DNA from: Elusimicrobiota bacterium
Lineage (GTDB): Bacteria > Elusimicrobiota > Elusimicrobia > F11
Assembly: GCA_022709485.1 (NCBI GenBank)
Contig: JAKLIS010000062.1
Span: 1-7,394, forward strand
DNA: 7,394 nt
Direction of reading: 5' to 3'
Part shown: piece after piece, positions 1 to 6,174 of the stretch
Numbering within the stretch: position 1 is the first letter of the stretch
How the letters are laid out: each line of letters opens with the position of its first letter
Position numbers and translations under genes: made by a program
Notes under the pieces: model-generated
Database searches by the model: none
The model's input: only the letters and a program-made list of their open reading frames with translations
Told to the model about the DNA's origin: nothing

Positions 1-434
1 TTATAGGGATGAGGTTCAAAAAGTTTGAGAGCGACCTCCACATCCACTTTGGTGTAAAGCGGCTCGATTTTTTCCCCTTCGGCGGCGTGGATCTTGTTGA
101 AAAATTTGGCGTCTTCTTCTTGAAGATGGGCGGAATCCATTAGCATTATTTTACAGAGCTCCCCCGTCTGAACAGTGCAGTGGATTTTCTTTTTGAAGCC
201 CGCCTTGGTGAGAAGAGGAAGCGCGCCCGAGTGATCGATGTGGGCGTGGGAGAGAAGAACGGCATCTAATTCATCGCTCTTGAAGGAAAAATGCCGGTTT
301 TTTTCAATGGCTTCGCTTCGGTGGCCCTGGAAAAGGCCGCAGTCAAAAAGGAATTTCTGGGCGCCTGTGTCCAACAAATGCCGGGACCCCGTAACCTCAT
401 CCGCCCCGCCATAAAAAGAAAGCTTGATGGCCAA
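1..434 (-). CDS. MBL-fold metallo-hydrolase, beta-CASP RNA nuclease type (partial, 3' end off the left edge)
   Basis: The minus strand reads open from a TTG start at 434 to the window edge, 144 codons with no stop. The N-terminus has the beta-CASP pattern: a first strand leading into GGADEVTGSRHLL (residues 9-21), DCGLFQG (31-37), and the zinc-binding HAHIDH motif at 63-68 followed by SGALP. In this family (bacterial relatives of CPSF73, such as Thermus TTHA0252) the fold binds two zinc ions and cleaves RNA in the cytoplasm. That the product is a nuclease is inferred from family resemblance, because the beta-CASP and C-terminal motifs lie outside the window. No ATG fits the conserved beginning. 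TTG is preferred because AGGAG lies 6 nt upstream and the first residues (MAIKLSFYGG) match the usual start of such proteins. The gene is divergent from terC. Confidence 0.88.
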   Translation of the reverse strand, partial: MAIKLSFYGGADEVTGSRHLLDTGAQKFLFDCGLFQGHRSEAIEKNRHFSFKSDELDAVLLSHAHIDHSGALPLLTKAGFKKKIHCTVQTGELCKIMLMDSAHLQEEDAKFFNKIHAAEGEKIEPLYTKVDVEVALKLFEPHPY

Positions 435-440
435 AATTGG

Positions 441-445
441 CTCCT
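441..445 (-). promoter_or_regulatory. Ribosome binding site supporting the TTG start
   Basis: On the minus strand AGGAG occurs 6 nt before the TTG at 434-432. It decides the start of the metallo-hydrolase gene, since there is no in-frame ATG near the conserved N-terminus. Confidence 0.6.
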
Positions 446-463
446 TTATTGGCTAATCCTGTT

Positions 464-480
464 TCCTGGCCCTTCCAGGA
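464..480. repeat. Inverted repeat in the divergent metallo-hydrolase/terC gap
   Basis: TCCTGG (464-469) and CCAGGA (475-480) form a perfect 6-bp stem with a 5-nt loop. It lies upstream of both divergent genes and has no T-tract, so it does not look like a terminator. It could be a protein-binding site or part of a leader RNA; the role is unknown. Confidence 0.4.
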
Positions 481-527
481 TGGCTCGATTCAAAGGCCAC
501 TTCAAGGATTATTATTTGCTGTAAAAA

Positions 528-543
528 TTATCTGAAAAGATAA
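528..543 (+). promoter_or_regulatory. Small hairpin with GAAA loop just upstream of the terC ribosome binding site
   Basis: TTATCT (528-533), GAAA (534-537) and AGATAA (538-543) form a perfect 6-bp stem closed by a GNRA-type tetraloop. It ends 12 nt before the AAGGAAGGA ribosome binding site of terC (556-564). TerC-family genes are often preceded by the manganese-sensing yybP-ykoY riboswitch. I cannot recognise that riboswitch's conserved core here, so only a simple hairpin is claimed. Confidence 0.3.
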
Positions 544-570
544 AATGCCTCCCAAAAGGAAGGACAATTA

Positions 571-1491
571 ATGCATGAAATTTTAAAGCTCGCCCTGTTT
601 AACATTTTTATCGTCATTTTGCTCGTAATCGATTTGGTGGTTCTCAACAAAAAAGATCACGAGATTAAATTTAAAGAAGCTTCGCTTCTGGCGGCGGGAT
701 GGATTCTTCTGGCCCTCATGTTTAATTTGGGGGTCTATTACAAGATGGGGAGCCAAAAAGCCCTGGAGTTCTTCACCGGATTTTTGCTGGAAAAATCCCT
801 AAGCGTCGACAATCTATTCGTCTTTATCCTTATATTTTCCTACTTCAAAGTGGAGCCCAAATATCAGCATAAAATTCTTTTCTGGGGCATCATCGGCGCC
901 CTCATCATGCGGGCCATTTTTATTTTGACCGGCGTGGCTCTAATCAATAAATTCCATTGGCTGATTTATGTTTTTGGCGCCTTCCTCGTTTTTACCGGGA
1001 TCAAAATGGCTTTTAGACGGGACGAAGAAGTTCATCCGGATAAAAATCCCGTCTTGTGGCTCTTCATGAAAATATTCCCCGTCACCCATGATCACGAAGG
1101 CGGGCATTTTTTCGTTTTGAAAGACGGAAAAATGATGGCCACGTTTCTTTTCGTGGTGCTCATTGTGGTTGAGACCACCGACGTTGTTTTCGCCGTCGAT
1201 TCCATTCCGGCGATTCTCGCTATCTCACGCGATCCTTTCATCATCTATTCTTCCAATGTGTTTGCCATATTGGGACTCCGAGCGCTTTATTTCGCTCTGG
1301 CGGGAATGATGAAGATGTTTCGATATCTTCAATATGGATTATCGTTCGTGTTGGTATTCGTGGGCTTTAAAATGCTGATTTCTGGCGTTTACAAACTCCA
1401 CATCGGCTGGGCTTTGGCAATAGTGGCTGGGATTTTAGGTATTTCCATTGCTTTCTCTCTTCTCAATCCGGAAGAGAAAAAAGTGGCCTAA
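571..1491 (+). CDS. TerC/Alx-family integral membrane protein, putative metal (manganese) exporter
   Basis: A 306-residue protein, close in length to E. coli Alx. It is almost entirely hydrophobic helices separated by short loops. Family signatures are clear: LEKSLSVDNLFVF around residues 73-85 with Asp80, ETTDVVFAVDSIPAILAIS at 201-219 with Glu201, Asp204 and Asp210 inside a membrane segment, SNVFAILGLRALYF at 228-241, and a GLSFVLVFVGFKML helix at 256-269. Members sit in the inner membrane, and the family is linked to manganese efflux and to tellurite or pH stress; manganese export is inferred from the family. A histidine-rich loop, HDHEGGH, at 173-179 could contact metal. The ATG is backed by AAGGAAGGA 6 nt upstream. 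The cstA homologue follows after 2 nt, so the two are probably one operon. The protein is full length with no oddities. Confidence 0.93.
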   Translation: MHEILKLALFNIFIVILLVIDLVVLNKKDHEIKFKEASLLAAGWILLALMFNLGVYYKMGSQKALEFFTGFLLEKSLSVDNLFVFILIFSYFKVEPKYQHKILFWGIIGALIMRAIFILTGVALINKFHWLIYVFGAFLVFTGIKMAFRRDEEVHPDKNPVLWLFMKIFPVTHDHEGGHFFVLKDGKMMATFLFVVLIVVETTDVVFAVDSIPAILAISRDPFIIYSSNVFAILGLRALYFALAGMMKMFRYLQYGLSFVLVFVGFKMLISGVYKLHIGWALAIVAGILGISIAFSLLNPEEKKVA

Positions 1492-1493
1492 CA

Positions 1494-3173
1494 ATGGGCG
1501 CCCTCACCTGGATTGCCGGCGGCGCCATCGTTCTGTATCTAATTGGGTTTCGCATTTATGGACGATTCTTAAGTCGAGTCATGAATCTGTCCGATTCAAA
1601 CCCCACTCCCGCCGCTCAAATTAATGACGGACAAGATTACATTCCCACCCGCCCAGCCATTCTCTTAAGCCAGCACTTCGCCGCCATCGCCGCGGTGGGG
1701 CCCATCGCGGGACCGATTTTGGCGGGGATGCAATATGGATGGTTCTACGGGCTTCTTTGGATTGTGATTGGAGCGATTTTGGTGGGCGGGGTCCATGATT
1801 TTATGGCGCTCATCGCTTCTGTCCGTCATGGGGCCCGATCCATCGGCGAAGTGATGAAAGAGTATCTGGGCCCCAAGACGGCGCTCGCGTTCTCGCTCTA
1901 CATTTGGTTCAGCCTGATTTACGTGATTGTGGTTTTCACTGATTTGACGGCGGCCGCTTTTGTCAGCCGCCCTATTTTGGGAAATGAAAACTTTGGGCCC
2001 GGCGTGGCGACTTCCTCATTATTCTATTTAGGTCTCTCCATTCTCTTAGGCGTGGCGCTCACGCGGTTTCGCATGCGCCTTTTAACCGCTTCTCTTATTT
2101 TCATTCCGGCGATATTTGGGGTCATCGCCTTGGGGCAGAAAATTCCCATTGTATTCCCGGGTGACGTTTTGGCGCAGCAGCGCACCTGGGACGCTGTGAT
2201 TCTGATTTATTGTTTTTTCGCGTCTATTATTCCCATGTGGGTTTTGCTTCAGCCCCGGGGATTTTTGGGCGGGATGATCCTTTACGCCACATTCATCGCG
2301 GGGATTTTCGGGATTTTCTTCGGCCGGCAGGCCATTCATTTCCCAGCCCTGCCGGGTGGGCTTTTGGGGGCGGACGCCATGGCTCCCCCCATATTTCCCA
2401 TATTATTCACGACGATCGCCTGCGGGGCCTGCTCCGGCTTTCACGGCTTGGTGGGATCGGGCACGACGTCCAAACAACTGGCCAAAGAAAGCCACGTCCC
2501 CTTGGTGGGGTATGGAGGAATGCTTTTTGAAAGCCTGGTTGCGGTCATCGCCATGGCCACCCTCATGATTCTTTCCCCAGGATCCATGGAACTTGATTTG
2601 GGGCCGGATGAAATTTACGCCAGGGGACTGGCCCATTTTATGCAAGCCTTTGGGATTCCTTTCGCGGCGGGGGTGACATTTGGAAAGTTGGCGTTTGCCA
2701 CCTTTATTTATGACACGTTGGATGTGAGCACGCGGTTGGGCCGGTATGTGTGCGAAGAGATGACGGGAATTAAGGGGCGGTGGGGTTCGCTTGCGGCCAC
2801 CGCGATCACGTTGGCGATTCCCTTTTTCTGCGTGTTTCTCACTTTCCGGGACGCGGCTGGCGCCCCGATCCCTTTATGGAAAACCGTGTGGCCCGCGTTT
2901 GGCGCGTCAAACCAGCTTTTGGCCGCCCTCACACTGGCCGGTGTGACCATTTGGCTAAAAAAAGAAGGCCGGAATTGGCTCATCACCGCCCTCCCCGCCG
3001 TTTTTATGACGCTCGTCAGTTTATGCTCCCTCTGCAAAATCGTTTGGACAAAACGCGCGGCGGGAATAATATTTGATCCGGTGAGTCTAACAGCGGTGGT
3101 CTTGTTAATTTTGGCGGTGGGTTATATTTCGAACGTGGCTGTGCGGTTTTTTAAAACCAAGCCGGCTATTTAA
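1494..3173 (+). CDS. cstA: CstA-family carbon starvation protein, putative pyruvate/peptide transporter
   Basis: A 559-residue polytopic membrane protein. Family hallmarks are the early DYIPTRPAILLSQHFAAIA segment (48-66) with GPIAGPILA (69-77), GGVHDFMALIASVRHGARSIGEV (98-120), CGACSGFHGLVGSGTTSKQL (310-329), DTLDVSTRLGRYVCEEM (407-423) and WPAFGASNQLLAALTL (466-481). E. coli CstA and BtsT are proton-coupled carriers for peptides and pyruvate of about 700 residues; this is the shorter form seen in many other bacteria. The exact substrate cannot be read from the sequence. ATG 1494 lies 2 nt after the terC stop and has only a weak, distant GGAAGAG inside the end of terC, which suggests translational coupling. 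The last 8 nt overlap the end of the convergent corA gene, and no terminator is visible between them. Confidence 0.92.
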   Translation: MGALTWIAGGAIVLYLIGFRIYGRFLSRVMNLSDSNPTPAAQINDGQDYIPTRPAILLSQHFAAIAAVGPIAGPILAGMQYGWFYGLLWIVIGAILVGGVHDFMALIASVRHGARSIGEVMKEYLGPKTALAFSLYIWFSLIYVIVVFTDLTAAAFVSRPILGNENFGPGVATSSLFYLGLSILLGVALTRFRMRLLTASLIFIPAIFGVIALGQKIPIVFPGDVLAQQRTWDAVILIYCFFASIIPMWVLLQPRGFLGGMILYATFIAGIFGIFFGRQAIHFPALPGGLLGADAMAPPIFPILFTTIACGACSGFHGLVGSGTTSKQLAKESHVPLVGYGGMLFESLVAVIAMATLMILSPGSMELDLGPDEIYARGLAHFMQAFGIPFAAGVTFGKLAFATFIYDTLDVSTRLGRYVCEEMTGIKGRWGSLAATAITLAIPFFCVFLTFRDAAGAPIPLWKTVWPAFGASNQLLAALTLAGVTIWLKKEGRNWLITALPAVFMTLVSLCSLCKIVWTKRAAGIIFDPVSLTAVVLLILAVGYISNVAVRFFKTKPAI

Positions 3174-4086
3174 ACGTTTTCCGCGTTTTGTACCAGTAAA
3201 GCACGCCTCCCAGCGAGGCGATCGCCAAACCTAGGATGACCCAAAAGGCATGGGGATTATCGCGTCCCGGAAAAAGAACGTTCATGGAGAAAATGCTCAC
3301 AATTAGCGTGGGAACCATGAGAAAGATCGTGATGGCGGCCAAGGTTTTCATCAAAATGTTCAGGTTGTTGCTAACGATGGAGACGCGCGCGTCCATGAGG
3401 CTCGCCAGAATATTGGAATTAATTTCCGCCTGCCGGTAGCATTGTCCGTTTTCAATAATAATATCGTCCAGCAATTCTTTGTTTTTTTGAGAAAATCCCA
3501 GCCTCTCTCCCAACAGTTTTAACCGCTCCAAAACAAATCCGTTTGAATTGACGGCGTTCAGATAATAAACCAAGGATTTTTCCAGGGTGAACATATTGAT
3601 GAGATACTTGTTCTCCATTGAAATATTGATTTTCTTTTCGATCTCGTCCGAAATCATGTTAATGACTTTTAAGTGTTCCCGGAAATGGATGATGGAGTTG
3701 TAAATCATTTTGAGAAGAATTTCATGGATATCGTCGAGGGTGGCGAACGGTTTTCCAATGAAGATGGGAATATCTTCCGCCATAACGATAACAAGCCGTT
3801 TATGGAAAAGAAAAAGTCCGGCGGAAGCCACTTTAAACACAAACTGATCGGCGGCTGAGTAATTTTTGGGCGTTTTGATAATGATGGCCGTGTGATCCGG
3901 CTCGGACTCCAACCGGGAGAGCTCATCCGGATCCAAAGCCGAGGCAAACGTGTGCTCGTCAAGTTTTAACTCATTGACGAGATATTTTCTCTCGTTTTCA
4001 TCCGGATTGGAGTAGACCCAAACCTCGGATTCCGCTTCTCCGTTTTCAATGATTTTTTTGCCCTGGATGTGATATTTTTTCAGCAT
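3166..4086 (-). CDS. CorA-family divalent cation (Mg2+/Co2+) channel, with SMN in place of GMN
   Basis: A 306-residue protein from the ATG at 4086. It has a soluble alpha/beta N-terminal domain (about 1-115), a long charged helical stalk (about 116-245), two C-terminal membrane helices (about 247-266 and 281-299) and a basic tail ending in KTRKTFK. This is the CorA layout, which forms a pentameric inner-membrane channel. The pore-entry signature after helix 1 is normally GMN; here residues 267-269 read SMN (SIFSMNVLFPG, codon TCC for Ser). Asn is kept but the invariant Gly is not, so magnesium transport is likely but not certain. The start could also be the ATG at 4098, adding MASI. The frame stays open to 4713, but that stretch is a palindromic repeat cluster and overlaps the DUF4349 gene, so it is not coding. 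The gene is convergent with cstA (8-nt overlap). Confidence 0.85.
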   Translation of the reverse strand: MLKKYHIQGKKIIENGEAESEVWVYSNPDENERKYLVNELKLDEHTFASALDPDELSRLESEPDHTAIIIKTPKNYSAADQFVFKVASAGLFLFHKRLVIVMAEDIPIFIGKPFATLDDIHEILLKMIYNSIIHFREHLKVINMISDEIEKKINISMENKYLINMFTLEKSLVYYLNAVNSNGFVLERLKLLGERLGFSQKNKELLDDIIIENGQCYRQAEINSNILASLMDARVSIVSNNLNILMKTLAAITIFLMVPTLIVSIFSMNVLFPGRDNPHAFWVILGLAIASLGGVLYWYKTRKTFK

Positions 4087-4182
4087 AATGGACGCCATTC
4101 TCTCATTTTTGGGAGAAAAAGGTGCCGGTGCGGCAAGGATTGCAGGATGGCCCGCCGCGCAAGAGAGGACCAAGGCAGGTAT

Positions 4183-4214
4183 CGTCATGCCGAGAATTTT
4201 CTGCTCGGCATCCA
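4183..4214 (+). repeat. 32-nt inverted repeat, left copy, with internal hairpin
   Basis: These 32 nt are the exact reverse complement of 4327-4358. Inside, ATGCCGAG (4187-4194) and CTCGGCAT (4204-4211) pair as an 8-bp stem around a 9-nt loop. Confidence 0.9.
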
Positions 4215-4235
4215 TGCATAGATCCCATGCATAGA
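4212..4235 (+). repeat. Tandem direct repeat of CCATGCATAGA
   Basis: CCATGCATAGA occurs at 4212-4222 and again at 4225-4235, separated by TC (period 13). Each copy contains ATGCAT. It directly abuts the left copy of the 32-nt inverted repeat. Confidence 0.75.
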
Positions 4236-4296
4236 CATCACGGGATGGCGGACCAACTTGCAACCCCTTGCCGCACCGGGTACCTATTCTTCCGTC

Positions 4297-4321
4297 GTCC
4301 CGAGATGTCTCTGCTCGGGAC
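4297..4321 (+). repeat. Middle hairpin of the palindrome cluster
   Basis: GTCCCGAG (4297-4304) and CTCGGGAC (4314-4321) form an 8-bp stem with a 9-nt loop, the same geometry and CCGAG/CTCGG core as the two other hairpins. One stem position differs on each side, and the changes compensate so that pairing is kept. Confidence 0.8.
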
Positions 4322-4326
4322 CCTCT

Positions 4327-4358
4327 TGGATGCCGAGCAGAAAATTCTCGGCATGACG
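4327..4358 (-). repeat. 32-nt inverted repeat, right copy, with internal hairpin
   Basis: Exact reverse complement of 4183-4214. Its inner stem is ATGCCGAG (4330-4337) with CTCGGCAT (4347-4354) around a 9-nt loop. With the hairpin at 4297-4321 it forms a larger imperfect palindrome flanked by CGTC and GACG. Confidence 0.9.
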
Positions 4359-4504
4359 GATCTTGCAGCACCGGCACTTTTCTTTTTTCTCCTCTAAAAA
4401 TCGCCTCGTTTTTACTTGGAACATTTGGGCCGGAGCCGGTGTCGAATCCTGGAGACGCAAACGAACCAAGAGCTTTAAAATCATAAATCAAAAGGAGAAA
4501 AAGT

Positions 4505-5500
4505 ATGTGGGGAGAAATAAAAGATCTGGGGGAACGGGTGAAAGCCGCCCCGCTCAAGGTGAAGATCGGCCTGGGAGCGGCGCTGGTTTTGGCTCTTACT
4601 ATAGGATTGCACTTTACAGTCCAATCCGTCAAAAAAACAAAAAAGATGTTAAGGGACAATGTCGTCGGAATGGGCGGTCTAGCAAAAGCGGGTTCGGCGC
4701 CTACAGCCCTCACCGAGATGGGTAATCTTCCTCAAATCATCTCCAAAGTCGAAGAAAAGAATTTTGCGTCCGTCAGAACCCAAGCCGCCTATAGCCCTTC
4801 TGAGTACCAAGAAAGAAAGGTCATTCGCCAGGCATGGATGAATGTGGAGATAAAAAATTCCGAAGAAGCCATGAAAAAAGCCATGGACATGGCGCGCTCT
4901 TATAACGCGGATGTGTTTGCTTTGGACACCCAGAATCCCGAAAAGGGCGGCGCTTGGGTCAACATTACTTTTCTGGTGGATCCTTCCAAACTCGATGGTC
5001 TCATGGAAACCATCGGGACGTTGGGAACTGTTAAAGGCCGGACCGCCCAAGCCCGAGACGTGACCGAACAATATGTGGATTTGAAAGGCCAGTTGACCAA
5101 TGCCGAACGAGTTCGTGACCGCCTCATCCAACTTTTAAACAACCGGACAGAGAATTTGAAATACGTGTTGGAAGTGGAACGAGAATTGGCCCGCGTGGGC
5201 GGAACCATTGAATCTTTAAAGGGAAAAATCCGGTACTTGGATTCCCAGACCGACCGGTCGCGCCTGGAAGTCCGCCTCTTTGAAAAAGCCGCCGGGGAAA
5301 GAGATCCCCATCCTTTCTGGGACCAAATCAAAAACGCCCTTAACCGATTCGGGAACGTTTTCATTGAAACGACCGCCGGCATCTTTGTGTTCCTGGGGTT
5401 TATTCTGGGGTTGGGCGTATATGCGATACTGATTTTTGGGATTGTTCTTCTTTTCAAACGATCCATTCCAAAAAAAGGGAATAATTCCGAGAAGAAGTAA
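4505..5500 (+). CDS. DUF4349 domain-containing membrane protein
   Basis: A 331-residue protein. An N-terminal hydrophobic helix (about 20-38) is followed by a basic stretch and a low-complexity linker, then the DUF4349 domain (about 104-260). Recognisable signs are RKVIRQAWMNVEIKN near its start, DVTEQYVDLKGQLTNAERVRDRLIQLL (185-211), and a charged, probably coiled-coil segment VLEVERELARVGGTIESLKGKIRYL (221-245) that leads into the last strand. A long hydrophobic stretch (about 289-316) and a basic KRSIPKKG tail close the protein. Members are envelope proteins of unknown function, often lipoproteins; here there is no lipobox cysteine and the N-terminal helix appears to act as an anchor. The ATG is supported by AAGGAG 7 nt upstream (4492-4497). 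The gene is divergent from corA and ends at a strong terminator, so it is probably a single-gene unit. Confidence 0.85.
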   Translation: MWGEIKDLGERVKAAPLKVKIGLGAALVLALTIGLHFTVQSVKKTKKMLRDNVVGMGGLAKAGSAPTALTEMGNLPQIISKVEEKNFASVRTQAAYSPSEYQERKVIRQAWMNVEIKNSEEAMKKAMDMARSYNADVFALDTQNPEKGGAWVNITFLVDPSKLDGLMETIGTLGTVKGRTAQARDVTEQYVDLKGQLTNAERVRDRLIQLLNNRTENLKYVLEVERELARVGGTIESLKGKIRYLDSQTDRSRLEVRLFEKAAGERDPHPFWDQIKNALNRFGNVFIETTAGIFVFLGFILGLGVYAILIFGIVLLFKRSIPKKGNNSEKK

Positions 5501-5522
5501 GACACAGGCCGCAAAGTTGCAC

Positions 5523-5579
5523 CGTCGGGCGCTTCTAGAATAAGGGATCTTCAAGCGCCCGGCGATTTTTTTATTTTTT
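5523..5579 (+). terminator. Rho-independent terminator of the DUF4349 gene
   Basis: CGTCGGGCGCTT (5523-5534) pairs with AAGCGCCCGGCG (5553-5564) over 12 bp with one G-T wobble, around an 18-nt loop. It is followed by TTTTTTTATTTTTT (5566-5579). It lies 22 nt after the DUF4349 stop. The T-tract doubles as the last codons and stop of the convergent osmC remnant. Confidence 0.88.
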
Positions 5580-5756
5580 CACTAAAAACTTTGCGTTTAG
5601 CGTGATGTTTCTTACCCCTCCGAGCGCCTTAGAAACCGGACAATTCTTCTTGGTTTCTTCCGCGATTGTCTGGAATTTGTCCAGGTCTATTCCCGGAACA
5701 TCCCCTTCTGTTTCCAGATCAATCCGGGTGATTCCAAAAAACACCGGAACATACCA
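5571..5756 (-). pseudogene. OsmC-family peroxiredoxin, C-terminal remnant
   Basis: Minus-strand codons 5756 to 5574, then TAA at 5573-5571, encode about 61 residues. Most match the end of OsmC/Ohr-type proteins: GITRIDLETEGDVPGIDLDKF, then KKNCPVSKAL with the resolving-type cysteine in its CPVSKAL context, and ITLNAKFLVKK at the end. OsmC proteins are cytoplasmic thiol peroxidases of about 140 residues. The N-terminal half with the first catalytic cysteine is missing: the frame is closed by TAA at 5759-5757 and no OsmC-like sequence continues beyond it in any frame. There is no start codon or ribosome binding site at the break. I read this as a 5'-truncated pseudogene cut by a rearrangement near 5750. 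Confidence 0.75.
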
Positions 5757-6174
5757 TTAAGGAAATGGAGATTTATCCCAATTGGAGCAGGGCGCTTTTT
5801 AGCCCCTGCTCTATTTTGGTTTTGGTAGTTTTTGATAAAGGTTTGAGAATTAGGAAAGACGGGGAAAGAACCGATTGAGATATGCCCAAAGTGTAAATAA
5901 TGCGCCTTGAATATTGTGTAAAGGATGGGCCCGGTATATACCCCCAAAATCGGGTAGAACGGGACGCCAGGCGAACCCTACAACAACCTGAAATCGAACT
6001 ACTTATAAAAATCTACCACAAGCGAAGCATGGGTTGGCTTATCGCCCTAGACAAACCCATATTCACAAAGCCAACAAAACTGAAAGAACCAGCAAATCTA
6101 GAACCTTACTAAGACTACGTTGTTTAAATAATAAACTGCTCAGATAATTAAATTCGTTCGGATACGCCAACAAA
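5757..6174. other. Stretch without a recognisable gene between the osmC remnant and the methyltransferase
   Basis: About 420 nt in which I find no supported gene. All frames are short, with stops in all six, and no translation resembles a family I know. One plus-strand frame holds CPKC near 5884-5895, like half a zinc ribbon, but a stop follows at once. The part from about 5960 to 6174 is visibly A+T rich. Contents are a hairpin at 5785-5811 and a GGTATATACC palindrome at 5933-5942. It may be decayed mobile DNA, judging by its place beside a truncated gene and an island-type gene. Confidence 0.5.
5785..5811 (+). repeat. Stable hairpin in the non-coding stretch
   Basis: GAGCAGGG (5785-5792) and CCCTGCTC (5804-5811) form a perfect 8-bp stem with an 11-nt loop that can add two G-C pairs. 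The following TATTTTGGTTTTGG is T-rich but interrupted, so it is at best a weak terminator on the plus strand. Confidence 0.5.

Larger units (their letters stand above)
4112..4392. repeat. Palindromic repeat cluster between corA and the DUF4349 gene
   Basis: About 280 nt of nested inverted repeats fill the divergent intergenic gap. The outer arms share GTGCCGGTGC (4122-4131) and its complement GCACCGGCAC (4368-4377), continuing into imperfect GGAGAAAAA/TTTTTTCTCC ends (4112 and 4392). A third copy of the arm core sits inside: the 14 nt at 4266-4279 are the exact reverse complement of 4125-4138. Between them lie a perfect 32-nt inverted repeat and three look-alike hairpins, listed separately. 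The open frames crossing it on both strands are products of the palindromes. It may be a miniature non-autonomous mobile element or an intergenic palindromic repeat family; I cannot name it. Confidence 0.8.

Noticed and set aside
291..524. Plus-strand open frame of 77 codons across the metallo-hydrolase start
   Set aside because: It lies opposite the conserved metallo-hydrolase sequence, has no ribosome binding site and no family resemblance.
516..544. Promoter for terC formed by TTGCTG and GATAAA, 17 nt apart
   Set aside because: Only 3 and 4 of 6 consensus bases match, and the -10 candidate lies inside the small hairpin; too weak to list.
4080..4106. Eight-codon minus-strand upstream frame (MREWRPLC) overlapping the corA start, a possible leader peptide
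   Set aside because: No ribosome binding site precedes it, and such a short frame is expected by chance; noted only because leader peptides control some magnesium transporters.
4112..4392. CRISPR array reading of the repeat cluster
   Set aside because: The repeats are inverted and nested rather than regularly spaced direct repeats, and there are no uniform spacers.
5809..5819. CTCTATTTTGG here also occurs across the intron 3' splice site on the minus strand (7106-7096), suggesting an intron target or second intron end
   Set aside because: Several exact 11-base matches are expected by chance in a window of this size, and no domain V precedes this copy.
5687..5947. Minus-strand 86-codon frame spanning the osmC breakpoint
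   Set aside because: It runs out of frame through the OsmC coding sequence, which has the real protein similarity; no family resemblance of its own.
5900..6112. Plus-strand 70-codon frame in the non-coding stretch
   Set aside because: No ribosome binding site, no recognisable domain, and composition typical of random AT-rich sequence.
6112..6174. Integron attC site after the methyltransferase gene
   Set aside because: No matching core-site boxes or imperfect palindrome of the attC type could be found on either side of the gene.
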